Assembly: GCA_018268935.1 (NCBI GenBank)
Contig: JAFDVS010000068.1
Coordinates: forward strand, 1 to 64,000
Reading direction: 5' to 3'
DNA: 64,000 bases
Source of the DNA: Acidobacteriota bacterium
GTDB lineage: Bacteria > Acidobacteriota > Terriglobia > Bryobacterales > Bryobacteraceae
Below the pieces are notes generated by a model that was not told the origin of the DNA, searched no databases, and worked only from the letters and a program-made list of their open reading frames with translations. A program made the translations under genes and the position numbers. Below are positions 43,972-51,445 of the stretch, piece by piece. Position 1 is the first letter of the stretch. Every line of letters begins with the position of its first letter.

Positions 43972-45021
43972 ATGTCACAGATCAAAGGCCCCGCCATTTT
44001 CCTAGCCCAATTCATGGGCGACGAAGCCCCGTACAACTCCTTGCCGTCGATCACCGCCTGGGTGAAGTCGCTCGGTTACAAAGGCGTCCAGCTTCCCTCC
44101 TGGGATGGCCGCATCATGGATCTCAAGAAAGCCGCCGAGTCCAAAACCTACTGCGACGAGCTTAAAGGTCAGACCAACGGCCTCGTCGTCACCGAACTCG
44201 CCTCCCACCTCCAGGGACAACTCGTTGCCTCCCACCCCACTTACGACGAACTCTTCGATGTCTTTGCCGCCGACGAAGTGAAGGGCAACGTCAAAGCCCG
44301 CACCGAATGGGCCACCGCCCAAATGCACCTCGTCATCAAAGCCTCCGCCAACATGGGCCTCACCGTCACGCCCTCCTTCAGCGGAGCCCTCCTCTGGCCC
44401 TACATCTACCCCTGGCCCCAGCGCCCCGCCGGCTTCGCCGAAGAAGGTTTCAAGGAACTCGCCCGCCGCTGGAAGCCCATCCTCGATGCCGCCGACCAAC
44501 ACGGCATCGACATCGCCTACGAACTCCACCCCGGCGAAGATCTCTACGACGGCGCCACCTTTGAGCGCTTCCTCGAAGCCACCGGCAATCACCCCCGCGT
44601 CGCCATTAATTACGATCCCTCCCATTTCATCCTGCAGTGCCTCGATTACGTCGGATTCATCGATGAATACGGCTCTCATATCAAAGCATTCCACGTAAAG
44701 GACGCTGAATTCCGTCCCTCCGCCAAAGCCGGTGTCTACGGCGGTTACCTCGATTGGAAAGCCCGCCCCGGCCGCTTCCGCAGCCTCGGCGATGGCCAGG
44801 TCGATTTCAAACAGGTCTTCACTCGCCTCACCGCCGCAGGCTACTCCTCCTGGGCCGTTCTCGAATGGGAATGCTGCTACAAAGACAGCGTCCAGGGCGC
44901 AGCCGAAGGAGCCCCCTTCATCGCCTCGCACCTTATCGATGTCCCCAAGAAAGCCTTCGACGATTTCGCCGGAGCCGCCACCGATGCCGCTCGTAACCGC
45001 CGCATCCTCGGCCTCGACTAA
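43972..45021 (+). CDS. Sugar phosphate isomerase/epimerase-like TIM-barrel protein
   Basis: The 349-residue protein is a xylose-isomerase-like barrel: GYKGVQLPSWDG, ELASHLQGQL, IAYELHPGEDLYDG, AINYDPSHFILQ, IKAFHVKDAEF and a C-terminal WAVLEWEC provide the metal ligands. Unlike the barrel protein near 29 kb it has no signal peptide. The ATG at 43972 opens the conserved part; an earlier frame from 43903 is unsupported. It lies about 100 nt downstream of the sulfatase on the same strand, so both may serve use of sulfated sugars. The substrate is unknown. Confidence 0.85.
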   Translation: MSQIKGPAIFLAQFMGDEAPYNSLPSITAWVKSLGYKGVQLPSWDGRIMDLKKAAESKTYCDELKGQTNGLVVTELASHLQGQLVASHPTYDELFDVFAADEVKGNVKARTEWATAQMHLVIKASANMGLTVTPSFSGALLWPYIYPWPQRPAGFAEEGFKELARRWKPILDAADQHGIDIAYELHPGEDLYDGATFERFLEATGNHPRVAINYDPSHFILQCLDYVGFIDEYGSHIKAFHVKDAEFRPSAKAGVYGGYLDWKARPGRFRSLGDGQVDFKQVFTRLTAAGYSSWAVLEWECCYKDSVQGAAEGAPFIASHLIDVPKKAFDDFAGAATDAARNRRILGLD

Positions 45022-45540
45022 TTGCCGTCACTGATCCAAATCGAACCAGCCGATCGCCGCCTTCTCGCGAGCATCGCTTCCACCATGGAAGAAGCCGCAC
45101 AGAAGAGCGGCGATTGGCTTGTTTGCCGCCCCGGCTGCAACCAATGCTGCCTCGGCCCGTTCGATATCACTCCACTCGACGCCCATCGCCTCCGCCAGGG
45201 CTTGGCCCAACTCGCCACCCCCACAGCCGCCGCAATCCACGCCCGCGTCGAAGCATACATCCCCCACGAAGACGCACCCTGTCCCGCCCTCAATCCACAC
45301 TCCGGCCTCTGCGATCTCTACGAATTCCGCCCCATCACCTGCCGTGTCTTCGGCCCCGTCACCCACACCGAGGACGGCCTCGCCGCCTGCGAACTCTGCT
45401 ACACCACCGCATCCGAACAGCAAATGGCCGCCTGCGCCGTCCACATCGATCCCGATGGCCTCGAAGCCGCAATTCTCAGTCAACTCGACGACGACGCACC
45501 CACCACCGTGGCCGAAGCCCTCAAGCCACTGTGCTCTTGA
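45022..45540 (+). CDS. YkgJ-type cysteine-cluster protein
   Basis: The 172-residue protein has the C-x(3)-C-x(2)-C-C cluster (CRPGCNQCC, about residues 35-43) and a second set CPAL...GLCDLYEFRPITCRVFG, as in UPF0153/YkgJ proteins thought to bind zinc or an iron-sulfur cluster. The function is unknown. The start is TTG directly after the isomerase stop, so the two are probably cotranscribed. Its 3' end overlaps the convergent fumarylacetoacetase-like gene by 20 nt. Confidence 0.85.
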   Translation: MPSLIQIEPADRRLLASIASTMEEAAQKSGDWLVCRPGCNQCCLGPFDITPLDAHRLRQGLAQLATPTAAAIHARVEAYIPHEDAPCPALNPHSGLCDLYEFRPITCRVFGPVTHTEDGLAACELCYTTASEQQMAACAVHIDPDGLEAAILSQLDDDAPTTVAEALKPLCS

Positions 45541-46348
45541 GAATCCCAATCCCTTCGATCTCCACTTCCACCACATCCCCCGGCGACATCTTCTGTGTTG
45601 ACCCCGGAGTCCCTGTATAAATTACATCGCCCGGTTCCAAGGTTACATACTGGCTCACGTAACTCACTATCGTCGGGCAATCAAACAGCAGGTCAGACGT
45701 CAGTTGCTTCTGCACGCTCTTCCCGTTCAGCCGCGTCTCCAATTGCAGCTTCCCGTAATTCAGCCCCTTCACTATCGCCGGACCCATCGGCCCAAATGTA
45801 TCCGCGCCCTTCGCCCGCCACCATTGCAAATCCTTCTGCGCCCCGTTCTGCCAGTCGCGCTCGCTCACATCGTTGCCGCACGTCACGCCGAAAATCCCCG
45901 CCGTCGCTTCGTCTTTAGACACCCGCGACAGCCGCTTCCCGATCACCACCACCAACTCCCCTTCATAATGAACATTCTTCGCGTCGCGAGGAATGCGAAT
46001 CGGATCCGCGGGATTCTGCAAACACGTAATCGGTTTGTAGAAAATCTCCGGCTGCGCAGGAGGCGTCCGGTTGCCCAAATGGCTCTTGTAATTCAACCCC
46101 ACCGCCAGCACCTTCGACGGAGTAATCGGATACAGCAGCTTCACCTCCGACAGCTTCAGCTTCTTCGAGGTGACCTTAAACGCACCCAGCATGTCCCCTT
46201 GAATGACACGCAGTTCTTCACCTTCCTGCACGGCGTGCGCCGTCTGTCCACGATGAGAAAAGCGTACAAAACGCGTAACACCGGCAGTCTGGGCCGGGGC
46301 GGAAGCAAGAGAGGCGAGCATGGCGGCTTGAAAGTTCCTTCGATTCAC
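45521..46348 (-). CDS. Fumarylacetoacetate hydrolase family protein
   Basis: The 275-residue protein has an N-terminal leader-like stretch (RRNFQAAMLASLASAPAQT) and then the FAH catalytic domain: KVLAVGLNYKSHL, PEIFYKP, VHYEGELVVVIGKR with Glu ligands, GVTCGNDVSERDWQ, and GDVIYTGTPGST. Members cleave C-C bonds in acylpyruvates or 2-keto-3-deoxy acids, or hydrate/decarboxylate related compounds. Presence of a possible leader is unusual for this family; the start is well placed but cytosolic use is not excluded. It converges with the cysteine-cluster gene. Confidence 0.88.
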   Translation of the reverse strand: MNRRNFQAAMLASLASAPAQTAGVTRFVRFSHRGQTAHAVQEGEELRVIQGDMLGAFKVTSKKLKLSEVKLLYPITPSKVLAVGLNYKSHLGNRTPPAQPEIFYKPITCLQNPADPIRIPRDAKNVHYEGELVVVIGKRLSRVSKDEATAGIFGVTCGNDVSERDWQNGAQKDLQWWRAKGADTFGPMGPAIVKGLNYGKLQLETRLNGKSVQKQLTSDLLFDCPTIVSYVSQYVTLEPGDVIYTGTPGSTQKMSPGDVVEVEIEGIGILKSTVA

Positions 46349-46370
46349 CTCTCAAGAATACACGAATCCG

Positions 46371-47240
46371 TCACACGCTGATCACCGGGCACGGCGACTG
46401 CCGGATGATCCCGTAAGAGTGCGCCCGTATGCGCCCAAATACCCCCGCGCTCGATCCGCGCCCAATCACCAGCAGATCGTCGCCATTCTTCCTCGCCATG
46501 TCGCACACATGCCCCACCGCGTCGCCGGCTTCCATCTCCACCGGCGCCTTCATCCCCACCTTTTGCATCAATTCTTCCAGCCGCCCCATCGCTTCTTCGG
46601 CGAACCGCTCCCTCCAGTTCGGAACAAAGTATTCGCCGCTCATTCCTTCCACACTGGGCGTGACGTGGTAGATCTTCAACTCCGCCTCGCACTTCTGCGC
46701 AAAGCACGATGCCCAACGCATCACCTTCTCACTCACCGGGCTCAGGTCAATCGCCACTGCTACCTTCGCAATCCGAATCCCCGTCTCAGGCACATCTTCC
46801 AAATGCACCCCGGTGAATACCGGGCAATCCGCGTCATGCAACACCTTCGCCGTCACCGATCCCAACATGAACCGCCGGAACCCCCCGTAGCCATGCGTCG
46901 GCATCACCACAAGGTTCATCTTATGATCGTGCGCGTATGCCACCAGCCGCCGCGCCGGGTCTCCTTCCAACAACACCCGGTTCAGCTTGTAGTGCTTCAG
47001 TTCGTCATCCAGAAAGTACTCCAGATCCTTTCGCGCCTGGTCTTCTCGAGCCTTCGTGTACTCCTGGAATATCCCTCCGCCCAGGTCTGCCATGCTGTAT
47101 TCCATGTGCGGCGGTGGTAACACATGCACCAGGGTTACGTTCAACTGGAAGTTGGCGTGCAAAGCGTCCAACAAACGGGCCGCTCCGCGGCATCGGCTGG
47201 AAAAATCCACCGGGAACAGTACGTTCTCTAGCTGGAACAT
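46371..47240 (-). CDS. Tandem universal stress protein
   Basis: The 289-residue protein has two UspA domains. The first starts FQLENVLFPVDFSSRCRGAARLL and contains VVMPTHGYGGFRRFMLGSVTAKVL, the ATP-binding G-x2-G-x9-G-S/T motif; the second starts KVAVAIDLSPVSEKVMRW and ends VIGRGSSAGVFGRIRAHSYGI, with a less regular motif. Usp proteins bind ATP and help survival under stress. The ATG at 47240 has GGAGG 6 nt upstream. It is divergent from the PAS/sigma54 activator, which may control it. Confidence 0.9.
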   Translation of the reverse strand: MFQLENVLFPVDFSSRCRGAARLLDALHANFQLNVTLVHVLPPPHMEYSMADLGGGIFQEYTKAREDQARKDLEYFLDDELKHYKLNRVLLEGDPARRLVAYAHDHKMNLVVMPTHGYGGFRRFMLGSVTAKVLHDADCPVFTGVHLEDVPETGIRIAKVAVAIDLSPVSEKVMRWASCFAQKCEAELKIYHVTPSVEGMSGEYFVPNWRERFAEEAMGRLEELMQKVGMKAPVEMEAGDAVGHVCDMARKNGDDLLVIGRGSSAGVFGRIRAHSYGIIRQSPCPVISV

Positions 47241-47375
47241 CGGTCTGCCTCCTTTCGAAAACGTCGCCATTTTTACTAGAGCACGTCTGAGGCCACCCTG
47301 GGTAGCCCATCTTTTCATGCAGTTGAAGCCTGCTCGAAATCGAGGTGGGGGATTTCACACACGTCTGGCAGACCA

Positions 47376-47388
47376 CAGTGTTACACTG
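47376..47388. promoter_or_regulatory. Palindrome upstream of the PAS/sigma54 activator gene
   Basis: CAGTGT-T-ACACTG is a perfect 13-nt inverted repeat ending 8 bp before the activator's ATG, within the 156-bp divergent gap to the Usp gene. Its position over the ribosome binding site region suggests autoregulation or an mRNA hairpin. No clear -24/-12 promoter was found beside it. Confidence 0.4.
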
Positions 47389-47396
47389 TTTGCGAG

Positions 47397-48737
47397 ATGT
47401 CCAAACTGTTGGAACAGTGGCAACAAGCGAAAATACTGGAAGCAGTTTTCGACCACCTGTCGGATGCCATCGTCCTCTACGATTCCGACATGAAAATCTC
47501 CGGCATGAACCGCGCCGCCGAGTTACTGCTGGATATGAACGCCGAGGATAGCGTCGGCGCTCACTGCCACGACATGTTTCGTTGTGCCGTCTGTGACGGC
47601 GACTGTGGAATGCTCGTCGGAATCAATCAGCCTTCCCTTGCCAACGGCACGATTCGCTTCCGCACCCTCAATGGCCGAGAGCGCATGGCCATCATCCGCA
47701 CCACCATGCTCCACGGAGACAATGGCCAGGTCCAGGGAGCCGTCGCCACCATCCGCGAAGTCACTGAGGAACTCCTCACCCAACGCCGCGATTGGGTCGC
47801 TGAATCCAACTCCATGCGCGACATCTACACCTTTGTCCGCCGCATTGCCGCCAGCGAAGCCAGCACCATCCTCATCGAAGGCGAAAACGGTACCGGTAAG
47901 GACTTGGTCGCCAAGACCATCCACTACTCCAGCATGCGTCAGGCCGAGCCCTTCATCGCCATCAATTGCGCCGCCATCCCCGATACCCTCCTCGAAAGCG
48001 AACTGTTCGGCTACGAAAAAGGCGCCTTCACCGACGCCCGCGCCCAGAAACGCGGTCTCTTCGAATTAGCGGATAAAGGTACTTTATTTCTCGATGAAGT
48101 CGGCGAAATTCCCCTCATGCTGCAGGCGAAAATGCTGCGCGTCCTCGAGGATCAGACCTTCCGCCGCCTCGGCGGCCTCAAAGACATCAAACTCGATGTC
48201 CGCGTCATCGCCGCTACCAATCGCAACCTCCGCGAAGCCGTCCGCGAAGGGGCCTTCCGCCAGGATCTCTACTTCCGCCTCAACGTCATCCACGTCCAGA
48301 TCCCCCCGCTCCGCGAGCGCCGCGCCGACATCCTCCCCCTCGCCCGCTTCTTCATCGAACATTACAACAACAAGTTCAAACGCCAGATCGAAGGCATCAG
48401 TCCCGACGCCGAGAATCTCCTCCTCCAGCACGACTGGCCCGGCAATGTCCGCGAGGTCCGCAACGCCATCGAGCGTGCCATGATTCTCGAAGACTCTTCC
48501 CTCATCTGCCCACCCAGTCTGCCCCTCACCCTCACCGAACACACCGAAGCAGCGGCCGCCGCGGCAACCTCCACCGAGTTCTTCCCTGACCAGGGCGTCT
48601 CCCTTCAGGAAACCGAAAAGCAGCTCCTCATCCGTGCCCTCGAAAAGACCGGCGGGAATCAGACCCAGGCCGCGCGCCTGCTCCGCATCACCCGTGACAC
48701 CTTGCGCTACAAGATGAAGAAGTTCAACCTCCGCTGA
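47397..48737 (+). CDS. PAS-domain sigma54-dependent transcriptional activator
   Basis: The 446-residue protein has a PAS domain (about 10-125) with a cysteine cluster C57, C63, C66, C70 (CHDMFRCAVCDGDC), an AAA+ domain with Walker A GENGTGKD at 162-169, the sigma54-contact loop GAFTDA at 209-214, LFLDEVGEIP, and a Fis-type helix-turn-helix (NQTQAARLLRITRDTLRYKMKK). It activates sigma54 promoters by ATP hydrolysis. The cysteine cluster suggests redox, metal or iron-sulfur sensing. It overlaps the thioesterase gene start by one base and may control the downstream genes or the divergent Usp. Confidence 0.92.
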   Translation: MSKLLEQWQQAKILEAVFDHLSDAIVLYDSDMKISGMNRAAELLLDMNAEDSVGAHCHDMFRCAVCDGDCGMLVGINQPSLANGTIRFRTLNGRERMAIIRTTMLHGDNGQVQGAVATIREVTEELLTQRRDWVAESNSMRDIYTFVRRIAASEASTILIEGENGTGKDLVAKTIHYSSMRQAEPFIAINCAAIPDTLLESELFGYEKGAFTDARAQKRGLFELADKGTLFLDEVGEIPLMLQAKMLRVLEDQTFRRLGGLKDIKLDVRVIAATNRNLREAVREGAFRQDLYFRLNVIHVQIPPLRERRADILPLARFFIEHYNNKFKRQIEGISPDAENLLLQHDWPGNVREVRNAIERAMILEDSSLICPPSLPLTLTEHTEAAAAAATSTEFFPDQGVSLQETEKQLLIRALEKTGGNQTQAARLLRITRDTLRYKMKKFNLR

Positions 48738-49144
48738 TGGCCCGCTCCTACCACTGGCAGAATCGCATCCGGTTCGTCGACACCGATGCCTCCCAGCGCA
48801 TCCACTACACTGCCATGTTCCGCCACTTTGAGGCCGCCGAACAGGAGTTCCTCCGCTCCATGGGCTGCCCCTACTCCAGCCCCGAATTCCGCGACTACAG
48901 CTTCCCCCGCGTCCACGTCGAATGCGATTTCACCGCCGAGATCCGCTACGACGACATCATCGACATCGAACTCACCGTGGACCGGGTGGGCAGTTCCTCC
49001 TTCACCATTTCATTCCACGTCGCCGTCGATTCCCGCCCCGTCTCCAAAGGTAAAATCACCGTAGTCTGCATCGACAAGCAGACCCAGCGCCCCGCGCGCA
49101 TCCCCGATCGCCTCGTCGAAGTCCTCCGCGCTCACCTGGCCTAA
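48737..49144 (+). CDS. Acyl-CoA thioesterase (4-hydroxybenzoyl-CoA type)
   Basis: The 135-residue hot-dog protein has IRFVDTDASQRIHYTAMFRHFEAAEQEFL, where the Asp-x-Asp-x-x-x-x-x-H/Y stretch is the 4HBT active-site region, and the long helix that follows. Such enzymes hydrolyse acyl-CoA esters, often of aromatic or short-chain acids. It is coupled to the activator gene upstream (one shared base) and followed by a bestrophin gene 3 nt downstream. No diagnostic for substrate is visible. Confidence 0.88.
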   Translation: MARSYHWQNRIRFVDTDASQRIHYTAMFRHFEAAEQEFLRSMGCPYSSPEFRDYSFPRVHVECDFTAEIRYDDIIDIELTVDRVGSSSFTISFHVAVDSRPVSKGKITVVCIDKQTQRPARIPDRLVEVLRAHLA

Positions 49145-49147
49145 GCC

Positions 49148-50050
49148 ATGATCAACTACGATCCCCATAAGTGGCTCGATCATTTCTTCGATATCCGCGG
49201 CTCCATGGTCCGCGAAATCCTAGGCCGTGTTGCTCTCTGCGTCGTCTGGTCCGCCATCGTCGTCGCCGCCTATAAATATGGCGTCAAACTGGCCATCCCC
49301 TCCACCATCCACACCCTCGTCGGACTCGCCCTCGGCCTGCTCCTCGTCTTCCGCACCAACGCCTCCTACGATCGCTTCTGGGAAGGCCGCAAGCTCTGGG
49401 GCGGCATGGTCAACGAAACCCGCAACCTCGTCCGTGCGGCCGCGCAATTCATCCATTCCGACTCAGCCCTCCTCCATCAACTCGCCGCCTGGACCGCCGC
49501 ATTCCCCTTCGCCACCATGAACCACCTCCGCGGCAAACAGGACCTCGGAGACGCCGCCGCCGGCCTGCCGCCCGCCGAAGTCAACGCTGTCATCGAAGCC
49601 GAGCACACTCCCATGGCCGTCGCCATGCGCATGAGCGCCTGCCTCACCGAAGCCCGCCGCCGCGGCCTGCTCACCGAATATTCGCAAATGTCCATCGACC
49701 AGAACATCCAGTTACTCGTCGACTACCTCGGCGGCTGCGAGCGCATCCGCAAAACCCCGCTTCCCTTCGCTTACGTCGTCCACCTTCGCCGCGCCCTCGT
49801 CATCTACTGCTTCACACTCCCCTTCGCCCTAGTGGACACCTTCGGCTGGACCACCGTCGCCGATACGCTCCTGCTCAGCTACGTATTCTTCGGCATCGAA
49901 GAAATCGGTGTCGAAATCGAAGGCCCCTTCGGCTACGACGACAACGATCTCCCCCTCGAACAAATCTGCGACACCATCCGCCACAACGTCCTGGCCCTCG
50001 CCGGCGCCCGCCTCGACGAAGCTGAACCCCCAATGCCCGGCGCCCTTTAA
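49148..50050 (+). CDS. Bestrophin-like ion channel protein
   Basis: The 300-residue protein matches the bacterial bestrophin/RFP-TM family (UPF0187): an N-terminal membrane segment, LLLVFRTNASYDRFWEGRKLWGGMVNETRNL, the family hallmark, a helical cytosolic domain and a second membrane pair (ALVIYCFTLPFALVDTFGW) with GPFGYDDNDLPLE at the end. Bestrophins form pentameric anion or cation channels in the inner membrane. It is the third gene after the PAS/sigma54 activator and may share its message. Copy 3 of the double-hairpin repeat starts 5 nt after its stop. Confidence 0.92.
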   Translation: MINYDPHKWLDHFFDIRGSMVREILGRVALCVVWSAIVVAAYKYGVKLAIPSTIHTLVGLALGLLLVFRTNASYDRFWEGRKLWGGMVNETRNLVRAAAQFIHSDSALLHQLAAWTAAFPFATMNHLRGKQDLGDAAAGLPPAEVNAVIEAEHTPMAVAMRMSACLTEARRRGLLTEYSQMSIDQNIQLLVDYLGGCERIRKTPLPFAYVVHLRRALVIYCFTLPFALVDTFGWTTVADTLLLSYVFFGIEEIGVEIEGPFGYDDNDLPLEQICDTIRHNVLALAGARLDEAEPPMPGAL

Positions 50051-50055
50051 TGTAG

Positions 50056-50105
50056 GTGGCGACGGGGCTCCAGCCCGGTCGCGGTTCAGCCTGGGAAGGC
50101 TGAAC
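50056..50105 (+). repeat. Dispersed double-hairpin repeat, copy 3
   Basis: About 50 nt just after the bestrophin stop. Hairpin one here is GCGACgGGGCT/AGCCCgGTCGC, a matched exchange of one base pair relative to copies 1 and 2, still with the central G/G mismatch; hairpin two is GTTCAGCCT/AGGCTGAAC. Same orientation as the other copies and again directly downstream of a plus-strand gene. Confidence 0.85.
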
Positions 50106-50189
50106 AGTCGTTCTAGCCGCCGTGCATTTCCGTTTCTGCCAGGCTCTTTTATCTGATCAAACCGTTGCGATTGCTATAATCAACTAAAA

Positions 50190-50729
50190 GTGGCGCTTCG
50201 GCCGGCTCTTCAGTTCGTCTTGGTGACATGTCTCACTATTCCGGCAGTCTCATTGATTGGCGCTATTCTAGGATTGTCTTGGTCTGCCGTTGTATTCCTC
50301 TTTAGCCTCGCTGATCTGCACAAGGAAAGGCGGTTCGGATCAGCCGAGACGATTCGTTTCTCAGCCCAATCCTTCGTCGCGGGACTCTACGGCTTCGCGA
50401 CGGTAGGCTCTGCATGGCTGATTCTCCAACTCCATCGAGAACGCGAACAAATGTGGCTGCAAATGGTGCCACTGGCAATCGCAGCACTTGCTTTCTATGG
50501 CTGGCCCCGATCCGTCGTCTGTGCAAAAGATGATGTATCTCAACGTGGCCTCTTTGGGCGCAAGAGGCGGATTCCATATGCAGCCGTGCAAGCGATTTCA
50601 ATTCTCGCCGACGGCGCCACGGCAGTGATTGGGGCTGGCACAACCATCGAACACACACCGTACCATTTCGGCGCCGCTCACTTCCGTGCGATCATCTCGC
50701 GTCGCACCGGGAAACCCGTCTATGGATAG
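50190..50729 (+). CDS. Small membrane protein of unknown function
   Basis: The 179-residue protein has three hydrophobic segments (FVLVTCLTIPAVSLIGAILG; VVFLFSLADL; VAGLYGFATVGSAWLIL with LVPLAIAALAFYGW-like region following) and a C-terminal soluble part with a basic GRKRRIPYAAVQAISIL strand and WRT-like H-P-Y-x-F pattern, as in small membrane proteins with a PH-like tail. The start is GTG. I do not recognise the family. Base composition is less C-biased than its neighbours, which may mean recent acquisition. Confidence 0.6.
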   Translation: MALRPALQFVLVTCLTIPAVSLIGAILGLSWSAVVFLFSLADLHKERRFGSAETIRFSAQSFVAGLYGFATVGSAWLILQLHREREQMWLQMVPLAIAALAFYGWPRSVVCAKDDVSQRGLFGRKRRIPYAAVQAISILADGATAVIGAGTTIEHTPYHFGAAHFRAIISRRTGKPVYG

Positions 50730-50864
50730 ATAGCGGCTGTCCTCGGAAACCGGCTGTAGGACGTCTCGAGTTGCTCTCATACTTCCGTCTCAGCGCGACA
50801 CACGCCAGGTGTTCTTGATCGTCCCGCTAACGCTGTTCGCACGAGTAGCCGGGATCGCAAGGCT

Positions 50865-51140
50865 TTACCGGTGCGATTCCACGTACGCTCGAAGCACTGC
50901 ATTGATCCGCGTTTGGTAGCCCCGGCCCCGCCGTTTGAACCACTGCAGGACATCCTCATCCAGGCGAATCGACACAGCCTTCTTCGTCTGTGGTTCGAGC
51001 AAGTTGGCACCCCGGAACCATTCCGCCGACACGATAGGCGCGGCGTTGGGATCCCCGGCCACTGCCTTGTGGATCTCCTTGTCCGTAAGCCTCGACAACC
51101 TGCCCCAGTCCGTGCGGCTCTTCACGTTATTCTTTGCCAT
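50865..51140 (-). CDS. brnA: BrnA-type ribbon-helix-helix antitoxin
   Basis: The 91-residue protein ends with the BrnA ribbon-helix-helix VSIRLDEDVLQWFKRRG followed by GYQTRINAVLRAYV, and has the N-terminal W-x-R-L-x-x-L-T-D-K-E-I-H-K-A segment of that family. It binds and silences the BrnT toxin and represses the pair. The ATG at 51140 overlaps the toxin gene by 14 nt; a longer frame from 51236 has no support. Toxin-first order is normal for this system. Confidence 0.88.
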   Translation of the reverse strand: MAKNNVKSRTDWGRLSRLTDKEIHKAVAGDPNAAPIVSAEWFRGANLLEPQTKKAVSIRLDEDVLQWFKRRGRGYQTRINAVLRAYVESHR

Positions 51141-51408
51141 AAATCGCCTCGTAAAAGGCCTTTCTCTCCTGCTGTGTAGCCAGGCGCGCGCTGATAAGCC
51201 GCCGGTGAATTCCTCTCGCGACGTAGACAACCGCAACTACGTAGGGGCCCATCTCTCCAAAAGCCACCATCCGATCCTCTCCGTAGTCGAAACGTTCGTC
51301 TGGTTGCTCCAAACAGGGTCCATCGAATATTGTGCAGGCGTCAACAAAATCTATACCGTGCTTCCGCACATTCAATGCGTTCTTCTTCGGATCCCACTCG
51401 AAGGCCAC
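51127..51408 (-). CDS. brnT: BrnT-type ribonuclease toxin
   Basis: The 93-residue protein is BrnT: it starts FEWDPKKNALNVRKHGIDFVDA, has the central FDYGEDRMVAFGEMGPYVVAVVY strand, and ends RLISARLATQQERKAFYE, the R-x-I-S-A-R motif with catalytic residues. BrnT folds like RelE and cuts mRNA. It is the first gene of the pair and is followed by brnA with a 14-nt overlap. It converges with nothing; the sulfatase gene ends 37 bp upstream on the same strand. Confidence 0.92.
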   Translation of the reverse strand: MAFEWDPKKNALNVRKHGIDFVDACTIFDGPCLEQPDERFDYGEDRMVAFGEMGPYVVAVVYVARGIHRRLISARLATQQERKAFYEAIYGKE

Positions 51409-51413
51409 TTCCT

Positions 51414-51433
51414 AGTATATATCGAAGTATATA
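51414..51433. promoter_or_regulatory. Direct AGTATATA repeats upstream of brnT
   Basis: AGTATATA occurs at 51414-51421 and again at 51426-51433, 12 nt apart, immediately upstream of the brnT start; the second overlaps the palindrome GTATATAC. Ribbon-helix-helix antitoxins bind such closely spaced repeats, so this is a likely BrnA operator and promoter region. The A/T richness stands out against the high-GC surroundings. Confidence 0.5.
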
Positions 51434-51445
51434 CAAGCTGTGCAG

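Noticed and set aside
47250..47396. Sigma54 (-24/-12) promoter upstream of the PAS activator
   Set aside because: A TGGCA occurs near 47365 but no TTGC element lies at the required spacing.
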